Source of the DNA: Incurvaria masculella | Lineage: Eukaryota; Arthropoda; Insecta; Lepidoptera; Incurvariidae | DNA: 64,000 bases | NCBI GenBank assembly: GCA_946894095.1 | Contig: OX335660.1 | Span: forward strand, 10,235,001 to 10,299,000 | Direction of reading: 5' to 3' | Part shown: piece by piece, positions 21,705 through 32,644 of the stretch | Layout of the letters: each line of letters begins with the position of its first letter | Position numbering within the stretch: the stretch's first letter is position 1 | The notes under the pieces: generated by a model | The model's database searches: none | The model's input: only the letters and a program-made list of their open reading frames with translations | What the model was told of the DNA's origin: nothing | Position numbers and translations under genes: made by a program

Positions 21705-22100
21705 CTATAAAATAAATTCTTTGGAAACAGTCCGCAGAGCATCGTGGGCTTGCGCCGTGCAAGAGGGACACAGCTTCACCTTCAGTAGGTCCAAACATGC
21801 ACCGTGAAAAATGTGACCGCAGCGGAACACAGAGAGGCCTCCATCGCGGATCAACACCTCGTTGGTCAAGGGAAGCCCACACAAGACACACTCACTCGCA
21901 CCATTGTTAATGTTCGAGCAATCCAAAATTTCCTTTAAACTAGGTTCTAAGGCGGCTGTGAGAGATTCTGCAGCTGTTGAGGGTGCTGATCTGTTCGAGG
22001 AGACGGTGAGGCCCCAGTGAGAGGACTTCGAGGCTACGACGATTGGCAGAGACGTGTTCTTGATGTCATCTTTTAGTGAACTCTTCAAAAGGTTGATGAT
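21705..22100 (-). CDS. HPS5: HPS5 exon 6, C-terminal RING-H2 finger
   Basis: Acceptor ATGTTTCAG precedes ATC at 22100; TAG is at 21705-21707. The 131 residues continue the HPS5 frame in phase 0. Zinc ligands are Cys978, Cys981, Cys1001, His1003, His1006, Cys1009, Cys1018 and Cys1021 (spacing C-x2-C-x19-C-x-H-x2-H-x2-C-x8-C-x2-C), a canonical RING-H2 pattern. Such C-terminal RINGs are known in Vps8, Vps11, Vps18 and Vps41. E3 activity is not implied. A SINE tail begins only 20 bp upstream of the splice site. Confidence 0.85.
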   Translation of the reverse strand: MINLLKSSLKDDIKNTSLPIVVASKSSHWGLTVSSNRSAPSTAAESLTAALEPSLKEILDCSNINNGASECVLCGLPLTNEVLIRDGGLSVFRCGHIFHGACLDLLKVKLCPSCTAQAHDALRTVSKEFIL

Positions 22101-25100
22101 CTGAAACATTTTAAAGATAGTTTTTTTTTTGTAACTGGAGATGGATGGATGATACCATCTATCATGATATTAGGCTAAAATACCATATGGGGCGATGGCA
22201 GGACCTTCCTTATATTGCTTGGCTACATTGGACTGAAGAGAAATAACAAAAAATTTTCATTGTGGCTTCGATCATCGTTCATTCAATGTGATGGCACCAA
22301 ACTGCACATAATTAACGCTACCACTTAGTTTTAAGGAACTACAGTTTTACGTGGAATCCTAACCACGAAATACGTATTCTAAACTTAAAACTTGAAAATT
22401 TATCAAATCAGGAAAAAACTTTAGAATTATCAGAAATTGATTGAGTCATTTTAAAGATCCCTGCAGCAATGCATCCCATGAGATGATATATAACATAAGA
22501 TGAAGTAACGTAAAACAAAAAACAATGACCTAATATTTCCCGTTTCACAGAAAAAATATTAAGATTCCACCAAAAATATCAAAAGTTTCAGAAAAAAGTG
22601 TGAAAAGGTCTCCGTAAGATCATGTGAAGTCTAAGGCCAGGTAAACAAACATCTCTGCGCCGCACAAAAATACGTTTCGTAAATGTGCCCAAACCATTAT
22701 GTCAATTTTATTATGAGATTTTTTTTCTATTTTATTAATGTGATTAATTTAAATAAAAGTTTTTTTTTTGTTTAAAAATAAAAGTTTGTTTGGTTTTCGA
22801 TGCAGATACAACTCCTAAAGTGGTGCAGTTATTTATTAAATCAGCAAAAAATGCTCACCTCAATTCTAGATTCTTCAAACTCGTACGCACCATACAATGC
22901 ATCTCATACTCAAAACATACTCAACTACAAAACATGCTCACCTCAATTCTAGATTCTTCAAACTCGTACGCACCATACAATGCATCTGTCAGCTGATTCC
23001 TGATCAACCCATCGTGTTTTTCATATCTCGCCACCATCAGGCACGTGTGGTAGAACTTCTGGGTCAGCTCCCCTACCCCAATGAGCTCCGCGTGTCTCCC
23101 CATCACGCAGACCGCATCCCTTCCCCCCACGGACTTAATCAGAAGAGCACCAAGCGTGTCCCAACTCAGCATCTCCTTCACGTTGACACTCTCAAACTGT
23201 CTCCGACAGTTCAAACACACGTTCGTGTAGAGTATAGAGAACAGCTGGATCGCTCGGTCCCAAGTGTTCATGGTGAACTGAGGCAGAAAGGAATACAGCA
23301 AACCCTCATCTAACATCTGAAGGAGGAGCAAGAGGATATTGAGCAAATCTTCATTCCTCCTTAAGTACAAAATCTTCCTCCACAGATACGGCATCTTCTT
23401 GCATACTTCGTAGCACTGAGATTGCGTTCGGCTTGACCACTGTCTCTCGATGAAGTCGTCGATTAGTTCCGAGTATGCGGGCGATTGACTAGAGCGAGTG
23501 TAAGGCAGCGGATACCCACACTCGCAGGCTAAATTCGATAATTTGTGAGTTTTCAAGTTAACAGTAATGCAACAATCTACGAAGACTTGATACAAGGTTG
23601 CATCTTCTATTATTGCGTTCAGCAAGGAATCTCTGCTTTCGGATGAGTTTACATAAGTTAGGAACATGTTGCTCGATATGAATTTAGATTCTTCCTCCGA
23701 TAGGCCTATATGGATACAGTATTGTTCAAATTGTACGAGAACTTGATATTTTGCTTTCATATCACAGCTTAGGCGGTCCAGAATATGGCACAAATTATTT
23801 GATCCTTCTGCTTCCTTAACTAGAGATAGCAAATACTGCTGATAAAGTGACTTAAATAATGCATCATTCCCTATTTCTACTTTATCATCTACTTCTACTA
23901 TTGATTTCAACTGACTAGATTCTTCGTAAACAATAACATCTTCTACAATAATCTTATCTTCTAATTTATCTTTGTCCACATCAGATAATCGTTCACTTTG
24001 TCTCGGTTGTTGTACATCATGAGGATATTGTCTTTCGGAGCTAATATTCTTCATTTTCTCTTCAATGCCATCCCACTTCTCTTTTAGTTTCTTTTTACCA
24101 GAGGTAATCTTATCTGTGACCGACAAACTGAGGCCTTTCAAGGATGTTATAGTCTGCGTATTCTTCTCAGGTTCATCGCTGTTTTCACCATTTTCATCAA
24201 GAAAAGATGACTGCGTATGATGAGCATTGTCGACAATATATATTCCTGATTTCATCTGTGTGGCATCCTCCGTTTTAAGATAACTCAATTTGTCTAGAAC
24301 CGGACGTATTCGTTCTAGAAGCTCGGTATTTAAATTCGAGAGTTTATCATAAAGTCCTACTACAATATGAAGTTTGGAGAAGAGATTATTAGAAGAAAAG
24401 AAATATTCACTATACAAGGCACACAGTTCTCCGCATAGGACGTATTTCTCCTCCACGAAGCATTTCACTAAGTACTTATCTATTTTCATGAACAGTAATG
24501 ATGTCATCGTGCCATCTTGTCGCCACAGAAACAAAGTATTCCGGAAGACTCTGCAATCTACAACATCTTTGTACTTATCATACCACGTTGTGTGTTCTAC
24601 ATTTTCAGCGTTTAGAAAATACAATGCATCTCTTTTGTACGTAAATATGACACAGTTCTTCAAAGCATATATTTTAGCAAAGTTGACCGACTGCATTTCG
24701 TTTTTGGTGGAGCCCGTATCGACAGCAATGTTTTCATTTTGGTAGGAGGTCTCGGTGACGACCTGACTTGGAGGCCTAGCGAGGACCTGCTTGTACTGAT
24801 GTGTTCTTTTCACGGTGCCATCAACCGCTGCCTCCCACAACCTCGAACTAGGTCGTGCGCAGTAAATCAGAGTGTTGGCAAGTTTCTCGCTCACAGCAAA
24901 ATTATCGTCTATCGACATTACATTATACTTTTTGACCTCCTGGCGTTCTTCTAAGCTTTGAGACCTGCATTTGAGAGGAACGGAGCCCTCATGTTCATCT
25001 GTGCAAGTGAGGAAGCACACTCCGTATTCGCCGTCTCTGAGCTTCTGGCCGATCTGTCGGTACTGTTCCTTGGTTGTATCGCAGATGTAGCAACGCGTGA

Positions 25101-28100
25101 GCGTCGACACGACGAGCATGTAATGCTTTTTGTCGAGCTGGCACACGCGGGAGTCCAGGTTCATTATGATTTGTGTGTAATTGTGGAACACGGTTTTTGT
25201 CTGAAATCAAAGTATTAAAGTAAATCACCAAAAATAGTTTTACAAATGTTTAACGTCACATGTAGGTTCCAATAAACTTATGATTTGCCATTACAAAACC
25301 ATTTTTGTGAGAAACTTTATCAATTTTCAATTTAACTGCATGAAAACTAGTATTATCGTATACAAACGTCCGGGTCCCAGTCCCATGCGATAATCCTATC
25401 CCACTCGCACTTAGCAACATTGCGAGATTCGAAATTTATTATTTTACATCAAGACGTTGCACAACTTGATGCCGGAAGCCTTCTCTACCAGTCTACCTTT
25501 GGGTATCGTGAGTAGTAGTGCAAGTAGCAGTTATGAAGAAAATTATGTACTTTATTCAATCAAACATAATTCCTAAAATACACAATAAATAAATACACAT
25601 CATACTTTAATATAAACAAATACATAAATATAAATCAATAAATACTTTATAGTAAATAGATTACTTTTAAAAATAAAGAAATATGATGCTCATAAAATAA
25701 TAATAATAAATATATATAAAACTTAATACTAACCATAAAGGTAGGTATTTGCAAAATGGAGACTCTTCCAATATCATCTCCCACGTACAGCAGCATCGGA
25801 CTTGAACTCCACATCATTGCGGTGATCTATGGAAGAGACGACATACTGTGTTTAGTTCACATGTTTGTTGTATGTAATGCTACACAGAATTGATTTATGA
25901 ACCCGCATGTAAAACAAAAGATATCCCGACCAGGTTGGTAACATTGCATGGAATGAAAGATGGCCGCAGCGGCAATGAAGAATGTTATTGCCCCATGCAA
26001 TGTGCCAAAAAGAGAAGGTCCTGGCATGGCAGCTATTTTGTTCGTGAATGCAGTGTGATAAGCTGACAAAATGACAGCAGGTGTGATATTAGCAATCCAT
26101 GATACATAAAAAAACTAGTTTATTACTAAAATTATGGGTAATTAATAAATTATTACATTAGTGTTATGTATTTATCCTATTAATATTATAAAGGGGAAAG
26201 TTTGTAACGGAAAGGATGGATGGTTGATTGTTACTCTTTCACGTAAAAACTACCGCATTGATTTTAATGAAACTTTACAATAATATAGCTTATACATCAG
26301 AATAACACATAGGCTACAATTTATAAAGATATTGTGCCCATGGGCTTTCGAACTTTCACGGGGCTGCGAAAACGATGCCAGTAGCCAGGTGCTACTTCAC
26401 AGCAGGCGGGGGCGGGGCGGGGCGGGTGGTCCGACGCACGGCGGGTGAGGTGGGGGAAGAAGTCGCTCATCGCTGATTGCGCTACCCGAATATGGGCAGA
26501 CGCGTGAGGGCAGACGTCATTGACGGTTGTGTCCGTTTTGCAAATTTTCAAACCACTAGCGATTTGTTAAAAACGCATTGTACTTAAAGTAATACAGGCC
26601 CAAGGCACCGAATAAATAACTAGCCAGAAGCGACACTTATGAGTGTATTTCTATGCGTGTGCTATCGGCTATGTGTGCGTGGCGCGGGGGTGCGTGGAGT
26701 GCGCGGGGCGAGTCCGCGTCTTTCCAAGAATACTGCGTTCAAAGGTTGTCACTGACCGTGCAACCTCGCGTTAGTTTGGTGCTCTCCGAGTTATTTATTA
26801 TTTCAACGGGCATAATCGACCAACGTTGGTAATTTTTTGAAGTGGTTGTGTGTGCGTTTTTTCTTCATTTTAAGTAATGGGGGAAACTTATAAGCTTTAA
26901 GGATAAAGATTTTAAGATAAAAAGTGGAATTATAAAGCATTTGTTAACCCCTGAATGTACTCAATATTTGATCCATCATTTATATGACCAATGTACCTTA
27001 ACATAGCTTAAAATAATGTTTATTTTCTTGTAATGTAAGCCATGTTTAAAAAAAATATTGTTGAAACTGAAATGAAAGATGATGTAAACATGTGTCGAAT
27101 AAAGAACATACAATACATATTAATCATTTCGTACAGTCTGGTTTATTTTATTATCCCCATTGTGTCGAGTGCTAACCCTAGCGATGTTTCGTAGCGCGCC
27201 GCGCTCCGCCGCTGCGGAGACCGTGAATCTCACACAGACGAGGAGTGTCGACGGCGTGCCCAAGGTTAGTTATTGGCAGGTTTTTAACCTAACCTAACCA
27301 GTACAACTTTCCAATATTATCGGCTTAATACAATATACTTGCACTATAACTCCATAATTTTGAGTCATCGTTTCAAATTCAATCTTTTGGAAGGGTGATA
27401 AAACAAGACCTCATTGCCCTGATGCTCCCGGGACGTGAGAGTGGACGACGACGGAGAAGCACCGTGTCGGCACTGCACCACAGTCACCACACCTTTGCCG
27501 TTCGCGAATGCTATGTACTTCTCATCCGATGATATCACGAGTCTTGTAATGACACCCTCCTGAAATCGCAAGAATGTACAGTCATGAATATGCAATTGTT
27601 TCTTAACTGGGAACATAAATGGATTTGATGCAACGACAAAAATATGATGGATACAAAGAACTAGATATTTTGACACTGTTTTTGGTGGTATATTGAAGCT
27701 TTCGCATGTGCAACACACTAAAATGTGTGCATTTAATAAAGATGGAAATATACTTTTAAAAATGTGAAGCTACCTGATAAGACTTGATGCATGCCAGCAT
27801 GATTCAAACTTCTAAAATTATCTTCCGGTTACATCACGTAAATATCTTATGTAACTGAAAGTTAACTATCATATTTCAGGTAGCTGGTGGTGGTAAAATC
27901 AGGGGATAGTCACTCTTGTCACACAATGGCCTCTCGTGAAGTAGGCTTAGTGCGAAAAACATTTGCCCAACTAACTAACTAATTGAAGACTTAATGCATG
28001 TTGACCAAAGAAAATTATTTAGTTACGACTGGGACACCAGTAATGTCATACAAAATTTACCTTTAACTCACGGTTAAACCGCGACGACTATATTAAAGCA

Positions 28101-31100
28101 TTGTAATGAAGATGCCGCTGTTCAAACTCAAATTAATGATTAAATGTTAATTCTGAAACCGTTATAAACATACAATCGGTGTGGAACAGCGAGCAACACC
28201 AGGAAACAATCGCTACAGCAAAACAAAAGAGTAATGCACTCAAGATGCTGATCGAGAACTGAGAAATTTCGCGAAAATTGTACTTCTTCAGATGCTCTAA
28301 AAGTGGCAAACAATACAAGCAAGGAATCTGACAGACAAGCCCATGTGGGAAATACCACCGGAGCATCGCTTGAATACAAAATCTATGAGAGGTGTGCGGC
28401 GCAAGCCACACAGAACCGGCTAATCGATCGCGCCATAGACACTTCTGTATGCCTGTGCCATAAGAGCGGCTCGTAGCCTAGTGACGCGGGGACTGGCCTA
28501 GCGTACCAGAGGTCTAGGGTCGATTCCGTCATGCACCACTGTCTTTCTCTTTCCGAGTTTGATAAGTGCATTTCGTCACGAATGCGAGCTGCTCCATGGT
28601 TCGGAATCCATGTAAAACTGTAGGTCCCCTTCCCCTACTAGGTGGTAGGGTTTAAGCCCGCCCGGGTTGGTACCATCGCATTGGATGAATAGATGGTCAA
28701 AGCGGCAATGAAAAATTGTCCGTGTTTTCCATCCAGTTCAATGTAGCCATGCTCATAAAGGGAAGGTCCTGGCATGGCACCTAATTCCTTCGGGAATGTG
28801 GTGTATTGGGCTAATATCATAACGGTAATCGTGTGGTATAAGCCATCCATGTCAGGACGCATAAAAAAAAGAAAGTTTCGCGCCCCCATTCTCTCACCAA
28901 GAAGTACTTCTGGCCAGAGACAGACTACATTTACCAAGCATATGAGCTTGGACATGTTCCGTGAATTGAAGCCATTGAAAGCAGAGTTCCTATTCTATGA
29001 ATATTACCTTGTTAGGTATGAGCTGCAGAAATTCTAGCGGCGCCCGACTGAACACGTAGACGCCGCCGCTAGTGGCGCCCAACACCACGAGGTTCCGCGA
29101 AACATCGAAACATGTGTACTGCAACCCATCCACATAATTATTTAGTATCAACCACACAAAACTTTTTATCAGGTTCCATCTGCAGTCAGTCGGACAGTCC
29201 AACCAGTGTGACTGCAGTCCAACCTTCTTCTTCAACCTTTTGTTGTCCACTGCTGGACGTAGGCCTCCCCCAGACTTCGACAAGTTGTGCGGTCTCCTGT
29301 TTTTCTTCGCCAGTTGTCACCTGCTGTCTGACGTATATCGTCTGACCAACGTCCAACCTACCCAATGACAATCCTTCCTCTATATCCTTTGAATTCAGAG
29401 CTGGTTATCTAGATCCAGAATATTGTATCTTTGTTCCAATTTGAACCATCGTTACCCAAAGCGATCACAACTGGTCCGCGTCGCGCTTCAGCCCTCAAAA
29501 TGACGTCCCATTAACAGTACGACGTCATCGCTACGTCACTGTGTGTGCAACCGTCAGTGTAACATTTTGACGTTACTATAGCGTAGTCTATCATCTTTTC
29601 ACCGTGTTTTTCCAGAAACCTTTGAATGTACCTCAGTTTAAATTCAAGTTCAGCTTAGAGAAATTAAGTAGATTAAAATTTTAGGTTTACTACTACAATT
29701 AATGTCCTTTTGCCTTATTTGTTGTTTTATTTCCGTAAGCGCGTACACAAAACGGTCCGAACCGTTTGTGATGCTAACAGCTTTGTGCATGCAATCTGAA
29801 TCGGGATATTTTTATTCACTGTAAACACTGTAATCAAAACTGAATGTTGTTAGAGTACGGACGTTAACAATGAAACATGAACACTGGAAAGAGAAATAAT
29901 TCCTAAGTCCCTTCTACTCTATGGTTGACATCAATATCAAAAAGTCAAAATATCAATCATTCCTAAAACGCTCACGCTTTTTGAACGCAGCCATTATTTC
30001 ACCACTGTTGTTGTTTGTCATCCTTAGTGTTTTTAAAAAGTGCGGAGCCAAAAGGTTGTGCGCGAGGTCCCTAGTGCGCTTTATTAAGCGAAGGGGCCAA
30101 CCTAGCACGATCTTTTGGCGCAGCTACATGCAACGACTAATTTAGGGCACGCCATATATCTACGAAATAAGTAAAATAAGTGCCTAAGAAGTAGATATCT
30201 TTAAACAAATATTTTACTGGTGAGTTCCTATAAAGTCAAACTCGTATCCTATCCAACCAGCGAGATGCTAGGTTTGCATGGCTAATGGAAACCTCAACCC
30301 TTAACCAGCTCAAATTACTAAAGCTCTATATACGATCACTATATATACTGGCTCTTAAGCTCATAAAATCATAAAAAAATAACAAAAATAAAATAACCAA
30401 CATCAAAGAAAAAGCACTAAAAAGTAAAAGAATTATCGCCATTTTTGTAGTTACGAATATTGTTATATTTTTAGTAGGCGTCAGCCGGGCACGCGCTGCG
30501 CCAGTCAAGAGAACCTTGGCTAGCTTGGCTGACACCGACTCAAAAAATAACAACAATCGTAACTACAAAAATGCCAATTATTTTTTTACTTTTTAGTGCT
30601 TTTTCCTTGAAGTCAGCTATTTGTTTGTTATTTTTTTTTACCTATTTGTTTATTTTTAGTAAATCTGAAGTACATTAACTAATGTGTACACGTCCTTTCC
30701 AATAAAAAAAGAATAATTGAAATCGGTTGGCGTTATATGAGGTATTCGTCCATTTGTCGCGCACATACTTGATACAAATTTAAGACTTGTACATGATTTT
30801 CTCATCGATATCATTGTTGAGAACTAAACCAAATTTAAATGGGATCACATGAGAAGCACCAAATTTCAAATAAAAAAAATATCAAAATCCGTTCATCCAG
30901 GCGAAAGTTCTGAGGTAACAAACATAAAAAAAGTACAGACGAATAGAGAACCTCCTCCTTTTTTTAAGTTGGTTAAAAATAATTTCATCTTCTATCAATA
31001 AATAACAAAAAAAAAACAGTAATTTATTGCTGTAATAAAGGAATTGAAAGAACTCTTTGCCGCATACGGATGTGAAAAGAGTTATCAGCTAATTCATTAC

Positions 31101-31465
31101 CGTAGGTGGACTATCAATAAATATTTACTGCCTGGCACTGTACTGTACTTCCTAAGCTATATTTTTCTGCGAGCAATTTGCTTTCAAACCAGCCAATAAA
31201 AAATACACCGCCCCGAGAACTTTTGTGTTTTATGAAGCACAAAAGGTGCATTGCTGACAGAGTATTGAGTTTCACATGATGAAAGTATAGACCCGAATTT
31301 AGTATGGGCCAGAAATAGATAGGATGGCCCCGTTGTGTAGTAATTAAAAGGACAAACCTTTATTCTGCTGGTACTCATGAGAGGTTGGTTGAGGACAGGC
31401 GATATATCAGCGAGTTCTAGAAGAACGAACGGCGACATTGCGCCGTGCTCAGCGCTTGCGGACAT
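21705..31465 (-). CDS. HPS5: HPS5 homolog, BLOC-2 subunit, with C-terminal RING-H2
   Basis: Six exons on the minus strand (31358-31465, 29008-29118, 27410-27559, 25734-25826, 22942-25200, 21705-22100) join in phase 0 throughout and give 1038 residues. Homology to HPS5 (Drosophila pink) is clear: RIKYTCFDVSRNLVVLGATS, EHQGNEITAMMW, CYICDTTKEQYRQIGQ, ARPSSRLWEAAVDG and the C-terminal QKFYHTCLMVARYEKHDGLI. HPS5 works with HPS3 and HPS6 in BLOC-2, a cytosolic complex that directs cargo to lysosome-related organelles; loss gives pigment-granule defects (pink eye in flies). Residues about 1-370 form a WD-type propeller, a charged low-complexity linker follows, then an alpha-solenoid. The last exon adds a full C3H2C3 RING-H2 that vertebrate HPS5 lacks. 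Length is near human HPS5 (about 1130). Confidence 0.92.
22121..22395 (-). mobile_element. SINE copy abutting the HPS5 exon 6 acceptor
   Basis: Poly-T at 22121-22130 is the 3' tail on the minus strand. The body (CTGGAGATGGATGGATGATA, GGCAGGACCTTCCTTATATT, CAATGTGATGGCACCAA, ACAGTTTTACGTGGAATCC) matches the other SINE copies. It is inserted in the sense direction of HPS5, its A-tail ending 20 bp before the splice acceptor AG. Confidence 0.7.
22851..22987. repeat. 54-bp duplication of the HPS5 exon 5 splice donor
   Basis: Identical 54-bp copies at 22851-22904 and 22934-22987 are offset by 83 bp. The right copy spans the end of exon 5 and its donor (GAG|GTGAGC on the minus strand); the left copy, in the intron, carries the same sequence and donor. 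Use of the distal donor would add 83 bp and reach an in-frame stop soon after the normal exon end. Confidence 0.9.
22942..25200 (-). CDS. HPS5: HPS5 exon 5, propeller end, linker and solenoid
   Basis: The 2259-bp exon starts after TTGATTTCAG (TKTVFHNYTQIIMNLD) and ends ESRIE|GTGAGC. It includes strong HPS5 signatures: LTRCYICDTTKEQYRQIG, LRDGEYGVCFL, LIYCARPSSRLWEAAVDG and QYKQVLARPP. A Lys/Glu-rich stretch (TSGKKKLKEKWDGIEEKMKN) parallels the amphipathic linker of human HPS5. The final third is predicted alpha-helical and ends with the family's C-terminal helix QKFYHTCLMVARYEKHDG. Confidence 0.93.
25734..25826 (-). CDS. HPS5: HPS5 exon 4
   Basis: A 93-bp exon, acceptor CTTCCATAG and donor ATG|GTTAGT, phase 0 at both ends. 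It encodes ITAMMWSSSPMLLYVGDDIG plus RVSILQIPTFM, matching the human HPS5 propeller segment around ALCWD and VFVGDHAGKVSAIKL. It is too short to be found as a free open frame and is supported by phase and homology. Confidence 0.9.
25905..26112 (+). mobile_element. Diverged SINE copy in HPS5 intron 3
   Basis: Blocks GGCCGCAGCGGCAATGAAGA, GAAGGTCCTGGCATGGCA, GTGTGATATTAGCAATCCAT and a short terminal A run (26107-26112) match the SINE body and tail. The tRNA-like head is missing. Orientation is opposite to HPS5. Confidence 0.65.
26400..27183 (+). promoter_or_regulatory. GC-rich promoter-like island inside HPS5 intron 3
   Basis: Repeated GC boxes (GGGCGGGGCGGGGCGGG at about 26408-26424), an ACGTCA half-site near 26514 and a GC-rich block 26660-26780 stand out against AT-rich intron. 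A candidate first coding exon on the plus strand follows at 27184. Together they suggest a promoter firing antisense to HPS5. An internal HPS5 promoter is an alternative. Confidence 0.4.
27184..27264 (+). CDS. Candidate 27-codon first exon of a nested gene
   Basis: ATG at 27184 opens 27 codons (MFRSAPRSAAAETVNLTQTR, then SVDGVPK) ending exactly at AAG|GTTAGT, a good donor in phase 0. GC is high compared with the flanks. I do not recognise the protein and could not find a matching phase-0 exon downstream inside the window. It may be the first exon of a plus-strand gene with a long first intron, or a chance frame in a promoter island. Confidence 0.35.
27410..27559 (-). CDS. HPS5: HPS5 exon 3
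   Basis: Acceptor GCGATTTCAG and donor GAG|GTCTTG (an unusual but GT donor) bound 150 bp in phase 0. The 50 residues start EGVITRLVISSDEKYIAFAN and end SREHQGNE, aligning with the human segment REGAISQ to EHKGRR of the propeller. Confidence 0.9.
28440..28870 (+). mobile_element. Full-length tRNA-derived SINE in HPS5 intron 2
   Basis: The head starts GAGCGGCTCGTAGCCTAGTG, with GGGGACTGGCC and a B-box-like GGGTCGATTCC at about 28518-28528. The body runs through CTACTAGGTGGTAGGGTTTA and CATCCAGTTCAATGTAGCC to an A-rich tail at 28862-28872. It is one of the three best copies for defining the family. Confidence 0.8.
29008..29118 (-). CDS. HPS5: HPS5 exon 2
   Basis: A 111-bp exon, acceptor GGGTTGCAG and donor AAG|GTAATA. 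It encodes YTCFDVSRNLVVLGATSGGV and FSRAPLEFLQLIPNK, the first propeller blade of HPS5. The acceptor lacks a long pyrimidine tract, but the phase and the RIK|YTCFD join agree with the family sequence. Confidence 0.88.
29195..29345. repeat. Dispersed repeat fragment
   Basis: The segment TCTTCAACCTTTTGTTGTCC, ACTGCTGGACGTAGGCCTCC belongs to a widespread insect repeat I have often seen in moths (ending CCTGTTTTTCTTCGCCAG). It has no intact coding frame. The rest of HPS5 intron 1 (29346-30371) shows a partial MITE at 29880-29940 and nothing else. Confidence 0.4.
30372..30977. mobile_element. Composite fold-back element, copy 1
   Basis: A long palindrome (about 30372-30610; arms share AAAGCACTAAAAAGTAAAA and TTTTTGTAGTTACGA) surrounds CAGCCGGGCACGCGCTGCGCC. 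It is followed by about 300 bp with GAAATCGGTTGGCGTTATAT and TCATCGATATCATTG, ending GAACCTCCTCCTTTTTTTAAG and TTGGTT. The same order appears at 32645-33177. The terminal AACCGACTTCA/TGAAGTCGGTT boxes are best preserved in the second copy. Confidence 0.6.
31358..31465 (-). CDS. HPS5: HPS5 exon 1 with start codon
   Basis: ATG at 31465-31463 begins MSASAEHGAMSPFVLLELAD and the exon ends STSRIK|GTTTGT, phase 0, 36 codons. The pattern LLELADISPVLNQPL parallels LAEFESLDPLLSALRL of human HPS5, and RIK joins the YTCFD of exon 2. The start is the first ATG of this frame and fits the family's N-terminal length. Confidence 0.85.
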
Positions 31466-32644
31466 TTCAAGATTTTTTTACAAGACGGGCGAGCGAACAA
31501 CACATTACCTTCCTCATCTTACATTGTGTACATCAAAGCCTTGTAAAGAACATGCGAATAAAAATAACGAATAGAGCAAGGATGACTCATGTTTATGTCG
31601 TATTTTTTAACAAACTGACCACAGAACATAAAATATATTAAACTGACTATAGCCAAATGTCACTATGTTCTTTTTTTTGCGTTTTTCCTAATGGAAAAGC
31701 AAAGCGTGCGCTATGCTTTTTCGTGTTAATTACACACTCAGATTAATTTGTTTTTTTTTACCAAAAAGAAACTTTTCGGGGTTTGTCATCATTTCTGGGC
31801 GAGTTCTGTTGTATTTCGGATGCATTGAAATGTGGAAATAAGGCTTCAAAGCTGATTTATTGTGATAACATCTATAATATTTTTTGCAAAAAACATTAAT
31901 CCTATCGTTTTTCATGTTACGATTAGATTAACTGTTTGGTAGTTATTATATTTATAAGTTCTAGTAGACTTATTGTATTGTTATTGTAAATGCCATGCCA
32001 AACTTTACAAAGTTCCTTGAAATATGTAGATCCTTGAGGTTTTTTTTTTCTGTCGTGTATTTAAGTTGATAATAAATAATAATGTTATAACAATTCGCCG
32101 GTGGAATGAAACAAAAACAAAATATTATCATCACACAAGATTGACAAAATTAAACAAATTTTGTTTAATAATTATTTTTAATCCAAAAACTCTGCTAAGT
32201 AAAACTCAAGTGTTTCCTTCACCGTAAACATGTGTATTTAAGGTAAATTATGCACTTAAGTAAACCGCTCCCACCCCCGTTTGTCCCCAACGGGTTAAGA
32301 AGGGTCGAAAAAGGATGTAAAAAGCAGCGGCCACGGAAGTGGGGGGCAAAGAGGGTCAAGCGGGGGGGGGGGGGGGACATTTGCTCTTTCAAAATGTTTA
32401 ATCAGTTGGCCCCCCATCCCCTCATGTGTTTCATGTGTTTTGGGCTGGTGACAGAATAATGATTCATGGCAGTTAGATGTGGTACTAGCCATCCATGTCC
32501 AGTTGTGTACATGCAGTAGGAGCATTTGTATATTTTTTGAGTGCCGGAACCCATATTGCTTACAGCGCTGTTGTGTGCGCGTGCGTACAATGAATGCGTG
32601 TGCGCAGGTTATGAAATAGATAAAAAAAAATTAACAAACAAAAT
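31466..32644. other. HPS5 upstream flank, probable promoter and intergenic DNA
   Basis: The HPS5 promoter should lie just right of 31465, but no TATA box or sharp initiator was identified. The remainder is AT-rich. A run of 15 G occurs at 32362-32376, and a short SINE tail piece (ACTAGCCATCCATGTCCAG) near 32485. Nothing else was recognised. Confidence 0.4.

Noticed and set aside
26321..26551. 76-codon minus-strand frame in the GC island of HPS5 intron 3
   Set aside because: No homology to HPS5 and no phase-compatible splice sites; it reflects the GC boxes on the other strand.
27283..27300. Telomeric (CCTAA)n repeat
   Set aside because: Only two to three units are present; short CCTAA runs are common in moth DNA and are not a telomere tract.
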